64,000 bases of DNA from an uncultured Geobacteraceae bacterium (GCA_903901875.1 CAIUSO010000084.1:23502-87501); one strand, 5' to 3'; positions 25,909-36,418 are shown, numbered from the stretch's first letter. A program made the numbers and translations. Notes: a model not told the origin generated them from the sequence alone.

Positions 25909-28900
25909 GACAGTTCCTTTTTGTTACCGGCCTTTGCGAAGGCGAACGCGACTTCCAGAGTTAATAAGAACTCATTTACTTTTATCGGTTTGGTAAGATA
26001 GCGAAAGAATCCGGCTTTCAAACCTCTTTCAATATCGATGGGCAGGGCATTGGCACTGAGAGCAACTACCGGAATATGGGCCGTTGTCTGGTCAACAATG
26101 AGGATTTTCATCGCATCAATACCACTGATCCCCGGGAGGTTAATATCCATCAGGATGACATCCGGGAGAGCACTGCGTGCCAGAGCAATGCCACTTCTCC
26201 CATCCCGGGCACTTAGCAGACGGATATCAGGCCGCCGTGCAATAATATCTTCAACCAGCATCAGATTAGCGGGGTTATCCTCAACGTACAGCAACGTGTA
26301 CAGCGGTTCACTGGTATGAACGGTCCGTTGCGAGAGAGTGGCGTCTTCGGAGATTACGTCGCTCTGCTTTGTATGCATGGTCAGCGGTAGTTCGATCCAA
26401 AAAGTGCTTCCCTGACCCACACAACTCTCCACACCAATTGTGCCATCCATCCATTCCATCAGACGTTTTGCCACGACGAGGCCGATGCCGGTACCTTGTT
26501 CGGTGTTGGCCTCCTGTCCAAGCCTGTTAAACGGCTGGAACAGTTGAATAAGTTGTTCGTGATCCAATCCATATCCGGTATCAGTGACGCTGATGCGTAC
26601 TGAATCACGGCTCACGGTATTTTTCACAACCACCGTTCCGCCAATTCTGTTGTATTTGATGGCGTTGGAAAGAAGGTTGATGAGCACCTGCTTCAAGCGC
26701 GTTCGATCAGCCTTGACACAGCAATGGGGAGCACAATGGTTGAAAGAAACAGCGATGCCCCGATTATTAGCCTGTGGCTCAATCATGGCCTCACATTCGA
26801 TGAGAACCTCCATCAGGGGAACAGGTTCAAGGGACATCGACAGTTTGCCTGATTCTATCAAGGCAAGATCGAGTATCTCGTTTATCAACTCCAGCAAGTA
26901 CCAACCCGCTTTCAATATCTGATCAACACTGCGAAGCTGGGCTGATGTTGGTGGCGGTATTCCCGATTCCAGGAGCTGGGCAAAACCAAGGATTGCGCTG
27001 AGTGGGGTACGCAGTTCATGACTCATGCTGGAAAGAAAATCTGATTTGGCAAGATTGGCTTTTTCCGTAATCTGCATAGCCTTCTCCAGCTCAAGATTTT
27101 TATCAAGCAACACCTGTTCAAGCCTGAGCCGCTCACTCTCTATGAGATTACGGGCACTGTTATCAGTACCGATGAGCAGATAGCCAATGATGTCATCCTG
27201 AGCGTCACGGAGTGCAGTGACTGAAACCACCGCCGGAAAGCGACTGCCATCCTTACGGATATAGGTGAGTTCATAAATATCCTCAATACCTCGCGAAGCT
27301 TTGAATACTAACGTCTCAAAACCCGGTGCCAGTGGTGTTTCCAACTCTCGGCTCAACTCGGTGGCACGGGCAATTACTTCCAAAGGGTCGGAGAGATCAG
27401 CCGGTGTGATCTTGTCCATAACTTCAGCGGCGCTGTAACCCAGCATTCGCTCAGCACCGACATTGAAAATCTGGATGACCCCCTGTGCGTCCGTTGCAAT
27501 ACTTGAAAAATTGGCACTATTGAAAATGGCCTTTTGAAGTGCCCCCGCTTTTAGCAGTGCTGCTTCGGCCTCGGTGCGCGCCGTGATGTCCCGTAAAATG
27601 CCGGTGAAGTAGCGTTGGTTATTCAGCCACATCTCGCTTATTGTCATCTCCAGCGGAAATAGGACGCCATTGCTCCGACGGCCAATTACCTCGCGACAAA
27701 AGCCACCGGCACGTTCTTCCTCACTGGCACAGTAATATTCAAGAGAATCAGTGCCCTCATTTTGATCAAGTCCAGGAATCAACAGGCTGAAGTTTTGCCC
27801 CGCCAGTTCCGGTCCATTATAGTCAAACATACGCTCTGCTGCCGGATTGACCGTTTCAATGAAGCCACTGCTGGCGTGGATGGTAATAATACCGTCCGCC
27901 ACCGTATTGAGGATTGTTGTGACGAGCGCACCACTATCACGGAGTGACTGAGCTACTGCATACTCTTCGCTGACATTACGGAATACCAGTACCGCTCCAA
28001 CTATCTGGTCATTACGGCTGCGTATGGGGGCGCAACTGTCAGCAATGTCATATTCCTTGCCGTCACGAGCAATCAGTATTGTGTGGCTTGCCAGGCCTTG
28101 GGTTGTGCCCTGGATTATGGCATCCATAATCGGTATGGGGGCTGGTTTTCGACTCTCTTTGTTGATTATGTGAAAAATATCTTCCACCAGTTGTCCAACG
28201 GCCTCTGCCTGCGTCCAACCGGTCAGTTGTTCGGCAATGGGATTAAGGCGCACGACCCGTGCGGCTCCATCGGTGGCAATTACCCCATCACCGATGGAGT
28301 TGAGCGTCACCGCTAATTGTTCTTCGCTTTCACGCAGCATTTTTACCACCGCGTCTGACTCGGCCTGAAGACGCCCCAGTTCTTCATTCTGAAATTCCAG
28401 TTCGATCTGCTGGTGTTCCAATTCCAGTTGGGAGCGCCTGAGTTCCGTGTTCTGTCCTTCAATCTCTAGCTGGGATAGTTCGAGCTCATTTAATAACTTA
28501 TGCGTTGTTATGCCTTTCTCCAGAAGTTCAACGTTGGCCTGGTGCAGTAATGTGTTTGTTTCCTCTTGAAGTTTCAAAAGCCGCTCGGTTTCCTGGTGGG
28601 CATTGATTTTGAACTGCTGCTGTTTGTTTCGAAGGATCAAATAGGCAAACGAGACCGCCAGTAACAAGTTACAGATACTGGCAGATATAATGAGGATAAA
28701 CATTCGGCGCAACTTTGACTGAAAGAGGGCATCGCGCTCTTTCAATATCTGGTCTTCCACCTGCATGAAACCGCGCATTTCGGAGCGGATCTCATCCATC
28801 AGGCGCATACCCTTACCATTCTTTACGACATCGATTGCCGCAGCTGTGTCGCCGCTCGCGCGAAAAGCGATCACATTGGACAGTTCAGCCATCTTGGCAT

Positions 28901-29243
28901 CAACGAGTGGTACCAACCGGTCGAGGTGAGCGCGGGTTGCCTGGTTCGAAATATGTTGGCGTAGCGTGGTTAGCTCTGATGCAACGGTGTCTCGTACGGA
29001 GTTGTACGGTTTGAGGAATGCCTGGTTGCCGGTAAGCAGATACCCACGCTGGCCGGTCTCGGCATCAATCAGTGAGGACATCAGATTATTTGCCTGGTTG
29101 ATGAGCAGAAAGGAGGCCTTTCGCTCTCTTGCAGTAGCTTCAATCTGCGTGAAGGATTGATATGCCAGTAAGATAATCATACAGAGTGACAGGAGGAGCA
29201 GAAGCCCTACCGAAGGAATATAAAGGGTGCGTTTAATTTTCAT
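25905..29243 (-). CDS. CHASE3 / triple-PAS hybrid histidine kinase, 1112 aa
   Basis: A CHASE3 periplasmic sensor lies between two membrane helices (about 8-30 and 183-205; signature LIDAETGQRGYLLTG). It is followed by a coiled coil rich in E/L/Q (about 215-310), three PAS domains (about 315-430, 450-570, 580-700), HisKA with SHELRTPLSAIL (about 735), HATPase with GTGIGLVVAK, and a C-terminal receiver (acceptor in VILMDINLPG). It should phosphorylate the co-encoded NtrC-type regulator as well as its own receiver. The HisKA-REC half is very close to that of the protein at 40059-41633, so the two are likely paralogues. Confidence 0.92.
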   Translation of the reverse strand: MKIKRTLYIPSVGLLLLLSLCMIILLAYQSFTQIEATARERKASFLLINQANNLMSSLIDAETGQRGYLLTGNQAFLKPYNSVRDTVASELTTLRQHISNQATRAHLDRLVPLVDAKMAELSNVIAFRASGDTAAAIDVVKNGKGMRLMDEIRSEMRGFMQVEDQILKERDALFQSKLRRMFILIISASICNLLLAVSFAYLILRNKQQQFKINAHQETERLLKLQEETNTLLHQANVELLEKGITTHKLLNELELSQLEIEGQNTELRRSQLELEHQQIELEFQNEELGRLQAESDAVVKMLRESEEQLAVTLNSIGDGVIATDGAARVVRLNPIAEQLTGWTQAEAVGQLVEDIFHIINKESRKPAPIPIMDAIIQGTTQGLASHTILIARDGKEYDIADSCAPIRSRNDQIVGAVLVFRNVSEEYAVAQSLRDSGALVTTILNTVADGIITIHASSGFIETVNPAAERMFDYNGPELAGQNFSLLIPGLDQNEGTDSLEYYCASEEERAGGFCREVIGRRSNGVLFPLEMTISEMWLNNQRYFTGILRDITARTEAEAALLKAGALQKAIFNSANFSSIATDAQGVIQIFNVGAERMLGYSAAEVMDKITPADLSDPLEVIARATELSRELETPLAPGFETLVFKASRGIEDIYELTYIRKDGSRFPAVVSVTALRDAQDDIIGYLLIGTDNSARNLIESERLRLEQVLLDKNLELEKAMQITEKANLAKSDFLSSMSHELRTPLSAILGFAQLLESGIPPPTSAQLRSVDQILKAGWYLLELINEILDLALIESGKLSMSLEPVPLMEVLIECEAMIEPQANNRGIAVSFNHCAPHCCVKADRTRLKQVLINLLSNAIKYNRIGGTVVVKNTVSRDSVRISVTDTGYGLDHEQLIQLFQPFNRLGQEANTEQGTGIGLVVAKRLMEWMDGTIGVESCVGQGSTFWIELPLTMHTKQSDVISEDATLSQRTVHTSEPLYTLLYVEDNPANLMLVEDIIARRPDIRLLSARDGRSGIALARSALPDVILMDINLPGISGIDAMKILIVDQTTAHIPVVALSANALPIDIERGLKAGFFRYLTKPIKVNEFLLTLEVAFAFAKAGNKKELS

Positions 29244-29294
29244 GGGTTACCTGTCCTGGTACTCTACAAATATGAACGATTGAAGCTTTAATGA

Positions 29295-31937
29295 TCATTT
29301 TTTTGCTAATAGTTCATTCATCTGTTTTTTTAAATGTTCATTCTCACTGCGCAACTTCTCTTCGAGCTTTTTAGCGGCAGTTATATTGGAAAAGGTAATT
29401 ACGACACCGGCAATGACAACGTCCATGGTGCGGTACGGCATGATACGCACTGAAAACCAACAACCATCGGTGGTAGTGATATGCTTTTCAGAAAAGACCA
29501 GGCTGCGCAGTACTTCCCGTATTTCCACATTCATTTCTGGATAGAGCAGATTACTGGCAATATCTGAGAGCGGCCGCCCAACATCGCCCGGGATAAGCTT
29601 AAACAGTTTATCCGCCCCGGTCGTGAAGCGCCGTATGGAGAGGTTGTTATCAAGGAACACGGTCACAATTTCCGTACTATTGAGCAGGTTCCTCATGTCG
29701 TTGTTCGCCCGTGCCAAATCGCCCATTTTTGATTGTTGTTCGGCGTTTACGGTCTGTAGTTCTTCGTTCAGTGACTGCATCTCTTCACGGGAAGTGGTCA
29801 GCTCTTCATTGGTTGATTGCAGCTCTTCATTGGTTGATTGGAGCTCTTCGTTAGCTGAAGTGAGCTCTTCCTGGGATATTTGTGTTTCCTCCCGTGTGCC
29901 TTGCAGTGCTTCCCGGAATTGACAGAGCTCCGCTTCCAGCTCAAGAATTCTGTTTTTACCGATAGAGGCAGTAAGTCGGGTTGACACTTTATCATCGAGT
30001 GTGGTCCCTTCTGCAAATACCACCATCACCATGCCGCGAAGCGCATCCGGCTTCTGAATCAGCTGGACGGTTATCTCAACGGATGGTCTTCGCTTATCTT
30101 CCGAACTAAGCAAACACTTGACCGTGACCCGCTCCTGTTGCCGTAGTGCCTTATGAAAGGCACTACCGAGGTCAAACCGAAGTTCCTCCCGAGCCATGGC
30201 GAAGATATTCCAGTTGGCTTTACCGGCTGCCGGCTCCAGATATTTACCGGTCCGGCCGCTAATGTAGATGATATCGCCTTTATCGGTGGTCAACACAGCG
30301 GGGGGAGCATAATGCTGAAGCAACAAGTGATCCGCAAGTGACTGGAGATTGGTGCCAGGCTCTCCCATTGGTAACTCCTTGGCAACTCCCGGATGAACAG
30401 GGGTGAACTTCACCGGAAACGCTAACTGTTCCGGGGGAAATTGCGTGTCACGTTTTCTAAACAGCCGTAATTTGCCATCCTCTGCCATAAACAAATCGGT
30501 GAATGAGCTGACCGATTCGGAGCTTCCCAACAACAGAATACCGTTCTTGTTCAGGCTATAGTGAAAAAGAGGCATCACCTTTTTTTGCAGCTCTGGCGTC
30601 AGGTAGATCAATAAATTGCGGCAGATCAGAATATCCAGTCTGGTAAAGGGAGGATGCATGATCATGTTCTGCGTGGCAAACGTTACCATCTCACGGATTT
30701 CTTTACCGATTCGAAAGCCATTTTCTTCCTCGACAAAAAAGCGGCGGAGACGATCGGGAGAAACATGGGCGGCGATAGACGTGGGATAGATCCCCTGTCG
30801 CGCCCTATCTATGGCATCTTGATCGAGGTCTGTGGCAAAAATCTGTAACGAGTATATCTGCCCGGAGTCAGTCTGTTCCAGGACCTCTTTGAAGCTGATT
30901 GCCAATGAATAGGCTTCCTCACCTGTTGAGCAACCAGCCGACCACGCCCGGAGGTTCTTGCCGGCTGGATACCCTGCAAGAAGTGATGGAATAGCTTTTT
31001 CACTCAGTTCTTGCCACGCCTCCGGGTCGCGAAAAAAATGAGTGACGCCGATGAGCAACTCTTTGAAAAGAAGCTCCATTTCCTGTGAATTTTCTTCCAG
31101 ATAGCGAACATACGAGCCTATAGTGTCAATCTGATGGATACCCATGCGGCGTTCGACTCGCCGATATACGGTATTTTTTTTGTACTGGGAGAAATCGTGG
31201 CCTGTTTTCGACCGTAACAGGTTGAGAACTTTTTCGAGGGAGCTTTGATCTTTTCCCTCTTCCGGAAGTTCACTCTTTTGTTCGATTCGTGGCAGATTGA
31301 CGGAGTCAATGATTTTGCCCGGCAGTTCTCCCGCAGTGGCCACAATAGTGGCAAGTCCCCCATCTATGACACTTCTTGGCATACTATCGAACTTGGCTGT
31401 CGATGGTTCCTGTACGGCACCAATTCCGCCATTGGCTCTGATTGCCCGAAGCCCGATGGTACCGTCACTCCCCATGCCGGAAAGAATGACACCTATGGCG
31501 GCAGTCCCCATCTCCTCGGCCAGAGAACAGAAGAAGTAATCAATCGGCAGTCGCAGTCCACGGGGTGCTGCCGGTTCACAGAGATGCAGGGCACCATGGG
31601 ACAGTGATATATCTTTGTTAGGGGGGATGACATAGACACAATTTGGTGTGATCTTCACCAAATCGCTTGCCTGGATAACTGCCATCTTTGTTATGCGTTG
31701 CAAAAGTTCGGGGAGAATCCCCTGGTGGGTGGGGTCGAGGTGTTGGATGACGACAAATGCCATACCGCTCTGCTCAGATACATTGCCGAGAAACTGCTCT
31801 AACGCTTCGAGACCCCCAGCTGAAGCACCAACGCCAACAATGGGAAAAGAGGGTGGCAACTGTCGAGGAGCTTTTGCGCTCGGAGAAGATCTTGCGTGTC
31901 CATTGCAACTGTCAGCCGACGATATATTTTCTTTCAT
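29295..31937 (-). CDS. CheB-CheR fusion chemotaxis-type protein with coiled coil and PAS, about 880 aa
   Basis: The CheB methylesterase domain (about 30-215; VGVGASAGGLEAL with catalytic Ser, IQHLDPTHQG with catalytic His, GMGSDG) is followed by a CheR methyltransferase domain (about 240-495; AWSAGCSTGEEAYSLA for S-adenosylmethionine). A long E/Q/L-rich coiled coil (about 655-735) with near-identical LQSTNEE repeats and a PAS domain (about 755-860) complete it. It should adjust methylation of a receptor or act as an adaptor in the kinase pathway encoded downstream (51-base gap). ATG 31937 overlaps the stop of a 7-codon leader frame (31934-31957) that has the only good ribosome site, suggesting coupled translation; ATG 31949 is an alternative start. 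Confidence 0.9.
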   Translation of the reverse strand: MKENISSADSCNGHARSSPSAKAPRQLPPSFPIVGVGASAGGLEALEQFLGNVSEQSGMAFVVIQHLDPTHQGILPELLQRITKMAVIQASDLVKITPNCVYVIPPNKDISLSHGALHLCEPAAPRGLRLPIDYFFCSLAEEMGTAAIGVILSGMGSDGTIGLRAIRANGGIGAVQEPSTAKFDSMPRSVIDGGLATIVATAGELPGKIIDSVNLPRIEQKSELPEEGKDQSSLEKVLNLLRSKTGHDFSQYKKNTVYRRVERRMGIHQIDTIGSYVRYLEENSQEMELLFKELLIGVTHFFRDPEAWQELSEKAIPSLLAGYPAGKNLRAWSAGCSTGEEAYSLAISFKEVLEQTDSGQIYSLQIFATDLDQDAIDRARQGIYPTSIAAHVSPDRLRRFFVEEENGFRIGKEIREMVTFATQNMIMHPPFTRLDILICRNLLIYLTPELQKKVMPLFHYSLNKNGILLLGSSESVSSFTDLFMAEDGKLRLFRKRDTQFPPEQLAFPVKFTPVHPGVAKELPMGEPGTNLQSLADHLLLQHYAPPAVLTTDKGDIIYISGRTGKYLEPAAGKANWNIFAMAREELRFDLGSAFHKALRQQERVTVKCLLSSEDKRRPSVEITVQLIQKPDALRGMVMVVFAEGTTLDDKVSTRLTASIGKNRILELEAELCQFREALQGTREETQISQEELTSANEELQSTNEELQSTNEELTTSREEMQSLNEELQTVNAEQQSKMGDLARANNDMRNLLNSTEIVTVFLDNNLSIRRFTTGADKLFKLIPGDVGRPLSDIASNLLYPEMNVEIREVLRSLVFSEKHITTTDGCWFSVRIMPYRTMDVVIAGVVITFSNITAAKKLEEKLRSENEHLKKQMNELLAKK

Positions 31938-31957
31938 GAAGCTGACCATATCAGCAT
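31934..31957 (-). CDS. Seven-residue leader frame overlapping the CheB-CheR start
   Basis: MLIWSAS starts at 31957, 10 bases after AGGAG (31968-31972), and its TGA overlaps the ATG of the CheB-CheR gene. It may serve only to bring ribosomes to that start. Weak support because the peptide is so short. Confidence 0.3.
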   Translation of the reverse strand: MLIWSAS

Positions 31958-31972
31958 TTAATTAATTCTCCT

Positions 31973-32302
31973 AAAGTTATTTTCCCCATGGCCGCTCGTT
32001 TCCTTCATATACTGAGGTTCTGCAACATATGGTGGTTATCTGTGAGTAAAGCTGTTGCCAGTTTCATGTCCCCAACAGTAAAACTTCCCAAAATCAGCCT
32101 ATTATCAGGATGTTTAGTTATTCTTCCGTCTTTGGCGGGGTTTTTGCCTTACCAGAGCAGATGATCCTGGTCATCCTGCCCTACCTGCCGTTTTCGGTAG
32201 TTATGGGTGGGGGATGTTGAAATGTAAATTTGAAGGGGTGCTGAATCTCGGAAGTAGCATGGCAAGAATAATGTAACTCGCAAATAACTGAAAGGAGGGT
32301 TT
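31973..32302. other. Divergent intergenic region between CheB-CheR and repeat lipoprotein
   Basis: About 330 bases separate two divergent genes. Plus-strand TTTGGCGGGGTTTTTGCC (32131-32148) has GG-N10-GC spacing and could be a sigma-54 promoter, but the -24 box is imperfect. No other clear element. Confidence 0.35.
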
Positions 32303-35300
32303 ATGAAGAATTTTACAATAAAGAAATGGTATCTACTATTCGTATGTATGTTTACCAGCTTAGCTACGCTGACAGGATGCAGTGGAGGTGTATTCGGGGG
32401 GGGATTATGGAACACACCCCACCCGCCGGTCATTACCGCTTATTCTTTGGTCGGGGCCGTTGGCACCATCAATGAGTCTGCAAAAACCATCTCGGTAACG
32501 GTTCCGTTTGCAACTGTTCTGACAAATCTGACCGCAACGTACGCCACCACAGCCATTTCCGTCTCAGTTGCCGATGTACCACAAACCAGTGGTGTGGCCC
32601 CCACAAATAATTTTACCAATCCGGTGCTATACACCGCAACCGCTGCCGACCATTCAACGGCAAAATATCTGGTGACGGTCACCGTGGCTTTGCCCATCGA
32701 TAAGGCCATTACCGCCTACTCCATTGATGGGGTTGTCGGCACCATCAATCCGGCAGCAAAAACCATCTTGGTGGCCATGCCGTATGGCACAGATGTTACC
32801 GGTTCAGGCAAGGATCTTATGCGGCCGTCATTCTCGGCTTCAGCTACTGATGTCCGTGTCGGTGGTGTCCTGCAGCAGAGTCCTGCCCTGGTATCACGGA
32901 ACTTTAGCAACCTGGTTGTCTATACCGTAACCGCAGCTGATACTTCTGCCGTAAACTATACCGTCATTGTAACCGTGGCTTCGCAAATTGACAAAGCACT
33001 TACGGCATTTTCCATTGACGGTATTAACGGGGTCATCAACCCAACCACCAGGACCGTAGTGGTCGCGATGCCCTATGGCACTGACATCACCGGCTTGAGT
33101 AAGGATCCCATGAGGGTGACTTACTCCGCATCAGCCACTGATGTGCGGGTCGTGGGAACTCTCCAGCAGAGCCCGGCCCTGGTAGCTCGCAATTTCAGCA
33201 GTCTGGTTGTGTACACGGTAACGGCAGCTGATACTTCCGCCGTATCCTACACCATTTTTGTGACGGTTGCTCCGGCCATTGACAAGGGCATTACCGCCTA
33301 CTCCATTGACGGAGTTGTCGGTACGATCAATCCACTGACACAAACCATAGTGGTAACTATGCCGTATGGCACCGATATCACCGGTTTAAGCAAAGACCCC
33401 ATGCGGGCCTCATTCACCGCAACAGCCACTGACGTCCGGGTAGCAGGCACACTCCAACAGAGCCCGGCACCGGCTGCACGAAATTTCAGCGGCCTGGTTG
33501 TCTACACGGTTACTGCTGCTGACAGCTCCACCGCGCTGTATACCGTTTTCGTTACGGTGGCGTCACCCATAGACAAGGCAATTACGGCATTTTCCATTGA
33601 TGGCATTAACGGGACTATTAATCCCACCACCAGGACGGTAGTGGTAGCGATGCCCTATGGCACTGACATCACCGGCCTGGGTAAGGACCCCATGCGGGCC
33701 TCATACTCCGCATCGGCCAGTGACGTTCGGGTAGCGGGCACATTGCAACAGAGCCCTGCCTTGACAGCACGCAATTTCAGCAATCTGGTTGTGTACACGG
33801 TAACGGCAGCTGATACGTCGTCAGCAAGCTATACCGTCTTTGTAACCGTAGCTTCACAGGTTGACAAGGCACTAACGGCATTTTCCATTGATGGCGTTAA
33901 CGGAACCATAAACTCAACGACCAGGACCGTGGTGGTAGCGATGCCCTTCGGCACTGACATTACCGGCTTGGGTAAGGACCCCATGAGGGTAACGTACTCA
34001 GCGTCAGTTACCGATGTTCGGGTTGCGGGTACTCCACAACTAAGCCCTGCCGTGGCAGCGCGCAATTTCAGCAGCCTGGTTGTGTACACGCTAACAGCAG
34101 CAGATACCTCCGCCGTGTCCTACTCTGTGTTTGTAACGGTTGCTCCGGCCATTGACAACGGTATTACCGCCTACTCCATTGATGGAGTTGTCGGTACGAT
34201 CAACCCAGTAGCAAAAACAGTGTTAGTAACCATGCCCTTTGGCACAGATATCACCGGTCTCAGCAAAGATCCGATGCGGGCGTCATTCACCGCAACAACG
34301 ACCGACGTTCGGGTCGCAGGCACACTCCAGCAGAGCCCGGCAGTGACTGCGCGAAATTTTAGCAGCCCCGTTCTGTACACGGTGACTTCCGCTGACAGCT
34401 CCACCGCACTGTATACCGTTATCGTTACGGTGGCTTCACCCATAGACAAAGCTATTACGGCATTTTCTATCGATGGCGTTAACGGGACTATTAACGCAAC
34501 CACCAGGACTATCGTGGTGGCGATGCCCTATGGCACTGACATTACCGGCCTGGGTAAGGACCCCATGAGGGCAACGTACTCCGCTTCAGCCACTGATGTT
34601 CGGGTAGCGGGCACACTGCAACAGAGCCCGGCCTTGGCAGCGCGCAATTTCAGCAGTCTGGTCGTGTACACGGTAACCGCAGCAGATAGCTCCGCCGTAT
34701 CCTACGCCATATTTGTGACGGTTGCTCCGGCCATAGACAACAGCATTACCGCCTACTCCATTGACGGAATTGTCGGTACGATCAATCCAGTAGCAAAAAC
34801 CATCTTAGTAACCATGCCGTATGGTACTGATATCACCGGCCTCAGTAAGGATCCGATGCGGGCGTCATTTACCGCAACAGCTACCGACGTCCGGGTAGCG
34901 GGCACACTTCAGCAGAGCCCGGCACCGGCTGCACGCAATTTCAGCGGGCTCGTGGTGTACACGGTAACTTCTGCAGATAGTTCCACCGCCACATATACCG
35001 TTATTGTTACGGTGGCTTCGCCCATAGACAAAGCTATTACGGCATTTTCCATCGACGGCGTTATCGGTACGATAAATCAGGTCACCAAGACAATCTTGGT
35101 AGCCATGCCATACGGCACAGACGTAACCGGTCTTGGCACAGATCCCATGAGAGCGACATACACTGCAACAGCTACCGACGTTCAGGTAGGTGGCGTTGTA
35201 CAGCAGAGCCCCGCTCTGGCAGCACGGAATTTCAGCAGTATGGTTGTTTACACGGTTACTGCTGCGGACGGTTCGACGGTATCATATACCGTGTTTGTTA

Positions 35301-36373
35301 CGGTGGCATCACCGGTCGACAAAACCATCACCGCATACTCACTTGATGGCGTTATCGGCACCATAAGTCAGACCACCAGGACAATCTTGGTCAATATGCC
35401 GTTCGGAACCAATGTCACCGGCATAGGTACCAATCCGATGATTGCCACGTACATCGCTTCTTCAACTGATGTTACGGTAAACGGAGCATCGCAGATCAGC
35501 GGCACAACGCGGAATAATTTCACCAATCCGGTCCCGTACAAGGTAACAGCAGCTGACACCTCAACGGCAACCTATACCGTTATTGTAACAGTGGCCTTGT
35601 ATGTACCAACTCCCGGAGACGCCGGAGCCGCACCATTCCTGGCTTCTGCTGATACCTTTGGCATCATAGCAAACGATGCTATCACCAACTCCGGTGCAAC
35701 GTTGATGCATCTCTACGGTGATGTGGCATTGGCCGGTCCGACATCAACATCGACGGCTCTGGTTGCATTTACCGTCGGTGGAACTGCAGCGGTACCTACT
35801 TCACCGCGAGTAACCGGGCAGATTATCACTACTGATAAAGGCAATTCAGCTCTTCTGCGACAGCTTCGCCTTGACCTTCAGTCCGCGTATGACAAAAACA
35901 AAATCGGCTCAGTTCGTGTCGCACCGTCATCGGTACCGACATTGACCAGTAATGGCGGGACATTTATTCCAGGTGTTGTTGACCTCTCCGGAATGGTTCT
36001 TCGCCCCGGTATCTATGCGGTGGGGACGACTATTGACACGTTTGGTTTGAGCAATGTAGCCGGTCCCCTTGTGCTTGATGCACAGGGAAATGCCGATGCG
36101 GTGTTTATCTTCCAGGCCGATACCATGACCACGACAACCGGTAGCGTTGTGCTACAGGGAGGTGCCAATCCCAAAAACGTTTTCTGGATCATGACCAACA
36201 ATGCCACAATCGGAACGAACACCTTCTTTCAGGGGACAATTGTGGCGGGACGCACCATCACAATTAACGCCAACACGATCGTTGAGGGAAGAATGCTGGC
36301 AGGAGCTGACAGTTCGGCTCCGGTTGGTACCGGTAACCTTACGGTAAGTGGTATCATCACCGTGCCGAAATAA
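32303..36373 (+). CDS. Giant repeat lipoprotein with C-terminal ice-binding-like (DUF3494) domain, 1356 aa
   Basis: A signal with lipobox LTGC (Cys about 25) is followed by one degenerate and ten close copies of a roughly 96-residue beta-rich module (about 40-1095). Each copy begins like ITAFSIDGVNGTINPTTRT and ends TVIVTVAS, and each is preceded by an (A/P)IDKxIT boundary. The C-terminal 250 residues match the DUF3494 ice-binding/adhesin fold (GIYAVGTTIDTFG, VFIFQADTMTTTTGS, NVFWIMTNNATIGTNTFFQG). Such proteins are surface-anchored and bind ice or act as adhesins; the repeats would serve as a stalk. The DNA copies are about 288 bases long and very similar, so copy number may vary. Good ribosome site (AAGGAGGG) and its own terminator. 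Confidence 0.88.
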   Translation: MKNFTIKKWYLLFVCMFTSLATLTGCSGGVFGGGLWNTPHPPVITAYSLVGAVGTINESAKTISVTVPFATVLTNLTATYATTAISVSVADVPQTSGVAPTNNFTNPVLYTATAADHSTAKYLVTVTVALPIDKAITAYSIDGVVGTINPAAKTILVAMPYGTDVTGSGKDLMRPSFSASATDVRVGGVLQQSPALVSRNFSNLVVYTVTAADTSAVNYTVIVTVASQIDKALTAFSIDGINGVINPTTRTVVVAMPYGTDITGLSKDPMRVTYSASATDVRVVGTLQQSPALVARNFSSLVVYTVTAADTSAVSYTIFVTVAPAIDKGITAYSIDGVVGTINPLTQTIVVTMPYGTDITGLSKDPMRASFTATATDVRVAGTLQQSPAPAARNFSGLVVYTVTAADSSTALYTVFVTVASPIDKAITAFSIDGINGTINPTTRTVVVAMPYGTDITGLGKDPMRASYSASASDVRVAGTLQQSPALTARNFSNLVVYTVTAADTSSASYTVFVTVASQVDKALTAFSIDGVNGTINSTTRTVVVAMPFGTDITGLGKDPMRVTYSASVTDVRVAGTPQLSPAVAARNFSSLVVYTLTAADTSAVSYSVFVTVAPAIDNGITAYSIDGVVGTINPVAKTVLVTMPFGTDITGLSKDPMRASFTATTTDVRVAGTLQQSPAVTARNFSSPVLYTVTSADSSTALYTVIVTVASPIDKAITAFSIDGVNGTINATTRTIVVAMPYGTDITGLGKDPMRATYSASATDVRVAGTLQQSPALAARNFSSLVVYTVTAADSSAVSYAIFVTVAPAIDNSITAYSIDGIVGTINPVAKTILVTMPYGTDITGLSKDPMRASFTATATDVRVAGTLQQSPAPAARNFSGLVVYTVTSADSSTATYTVIVTVASPIDKAITAFSIDGVIGTINQVTKTILVAMPYGTDVTGLGTDPMRATYTATATDVQVGGVVQQSPALAARNFSSMVVYTVTAADGSTVSYTVFVTVASPVDKTITAYSLDGVIGTISQTTRTILVNMPFGTNVTGIGTNPMIATYIASSTDVTVNGASQISGTTRNNFTNPVPYKVTAADTSTATYTVIVTVALYVPTPGDAGAAPFLASADTFGIIANDAITNSGATLMHLYGDVALAGPTSTSTALVAFTVGGTAAVPTSPRVTGQIITTDKGNSALLRQLRLDLQSAYDKNKIGSVRVAPSSVPTLTSNGGTFIPGVVDLSGMVLRPGIYAVGTTIDTFGLSNVAGPLVLDAQGNADAVFIFQADTMTTTTGSVVLQGGANPKNVFWIMTNNATIGTNTFFQGTIVAGRTITINANTIVEGRMLAGADSSAPVGTGNLTVSGIITVPK
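32695..35590 (+). repeat. Ten 288-bp repeats encoding the stalk of the ice-binding-like lipoprotein
   Basis: Units begin near ATTGACAAAGC(A/T)-ATTACGGC and repeat every 288 bases from about 32695. Copies alternate between an ITAYSIDGVVG and an ITAFSIDGVNG version, so the growth unit was often two modules. Confidence 0.75.
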
Positions 36374-36383
36374 AGTAGTGATA

Positions 36384-36418
36384 GGGAGGCGGTCATGTTG
36401 GGCCGCCTCCCTTGTTTC
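36384..36418 (+). terminator. Rho-independent terminator after the repeat lipoprotein
   Basis: Arms GGGAGGCGG (36384-36392) and CCGCCTCCC (36403-36411) are followed by TTGTTTC, 11 bases after the stop. Confidence 0.8.

Noticed and set aside
32131..32148. Sigma-54-like TTTGGCGGGGTTTTTGCC upstream of the repeat lipoprotein
   Set aside because: The -24 box is TGGCGG and the gap to the gene is 144 bases with no convincing enhancer; kept only as a remark.
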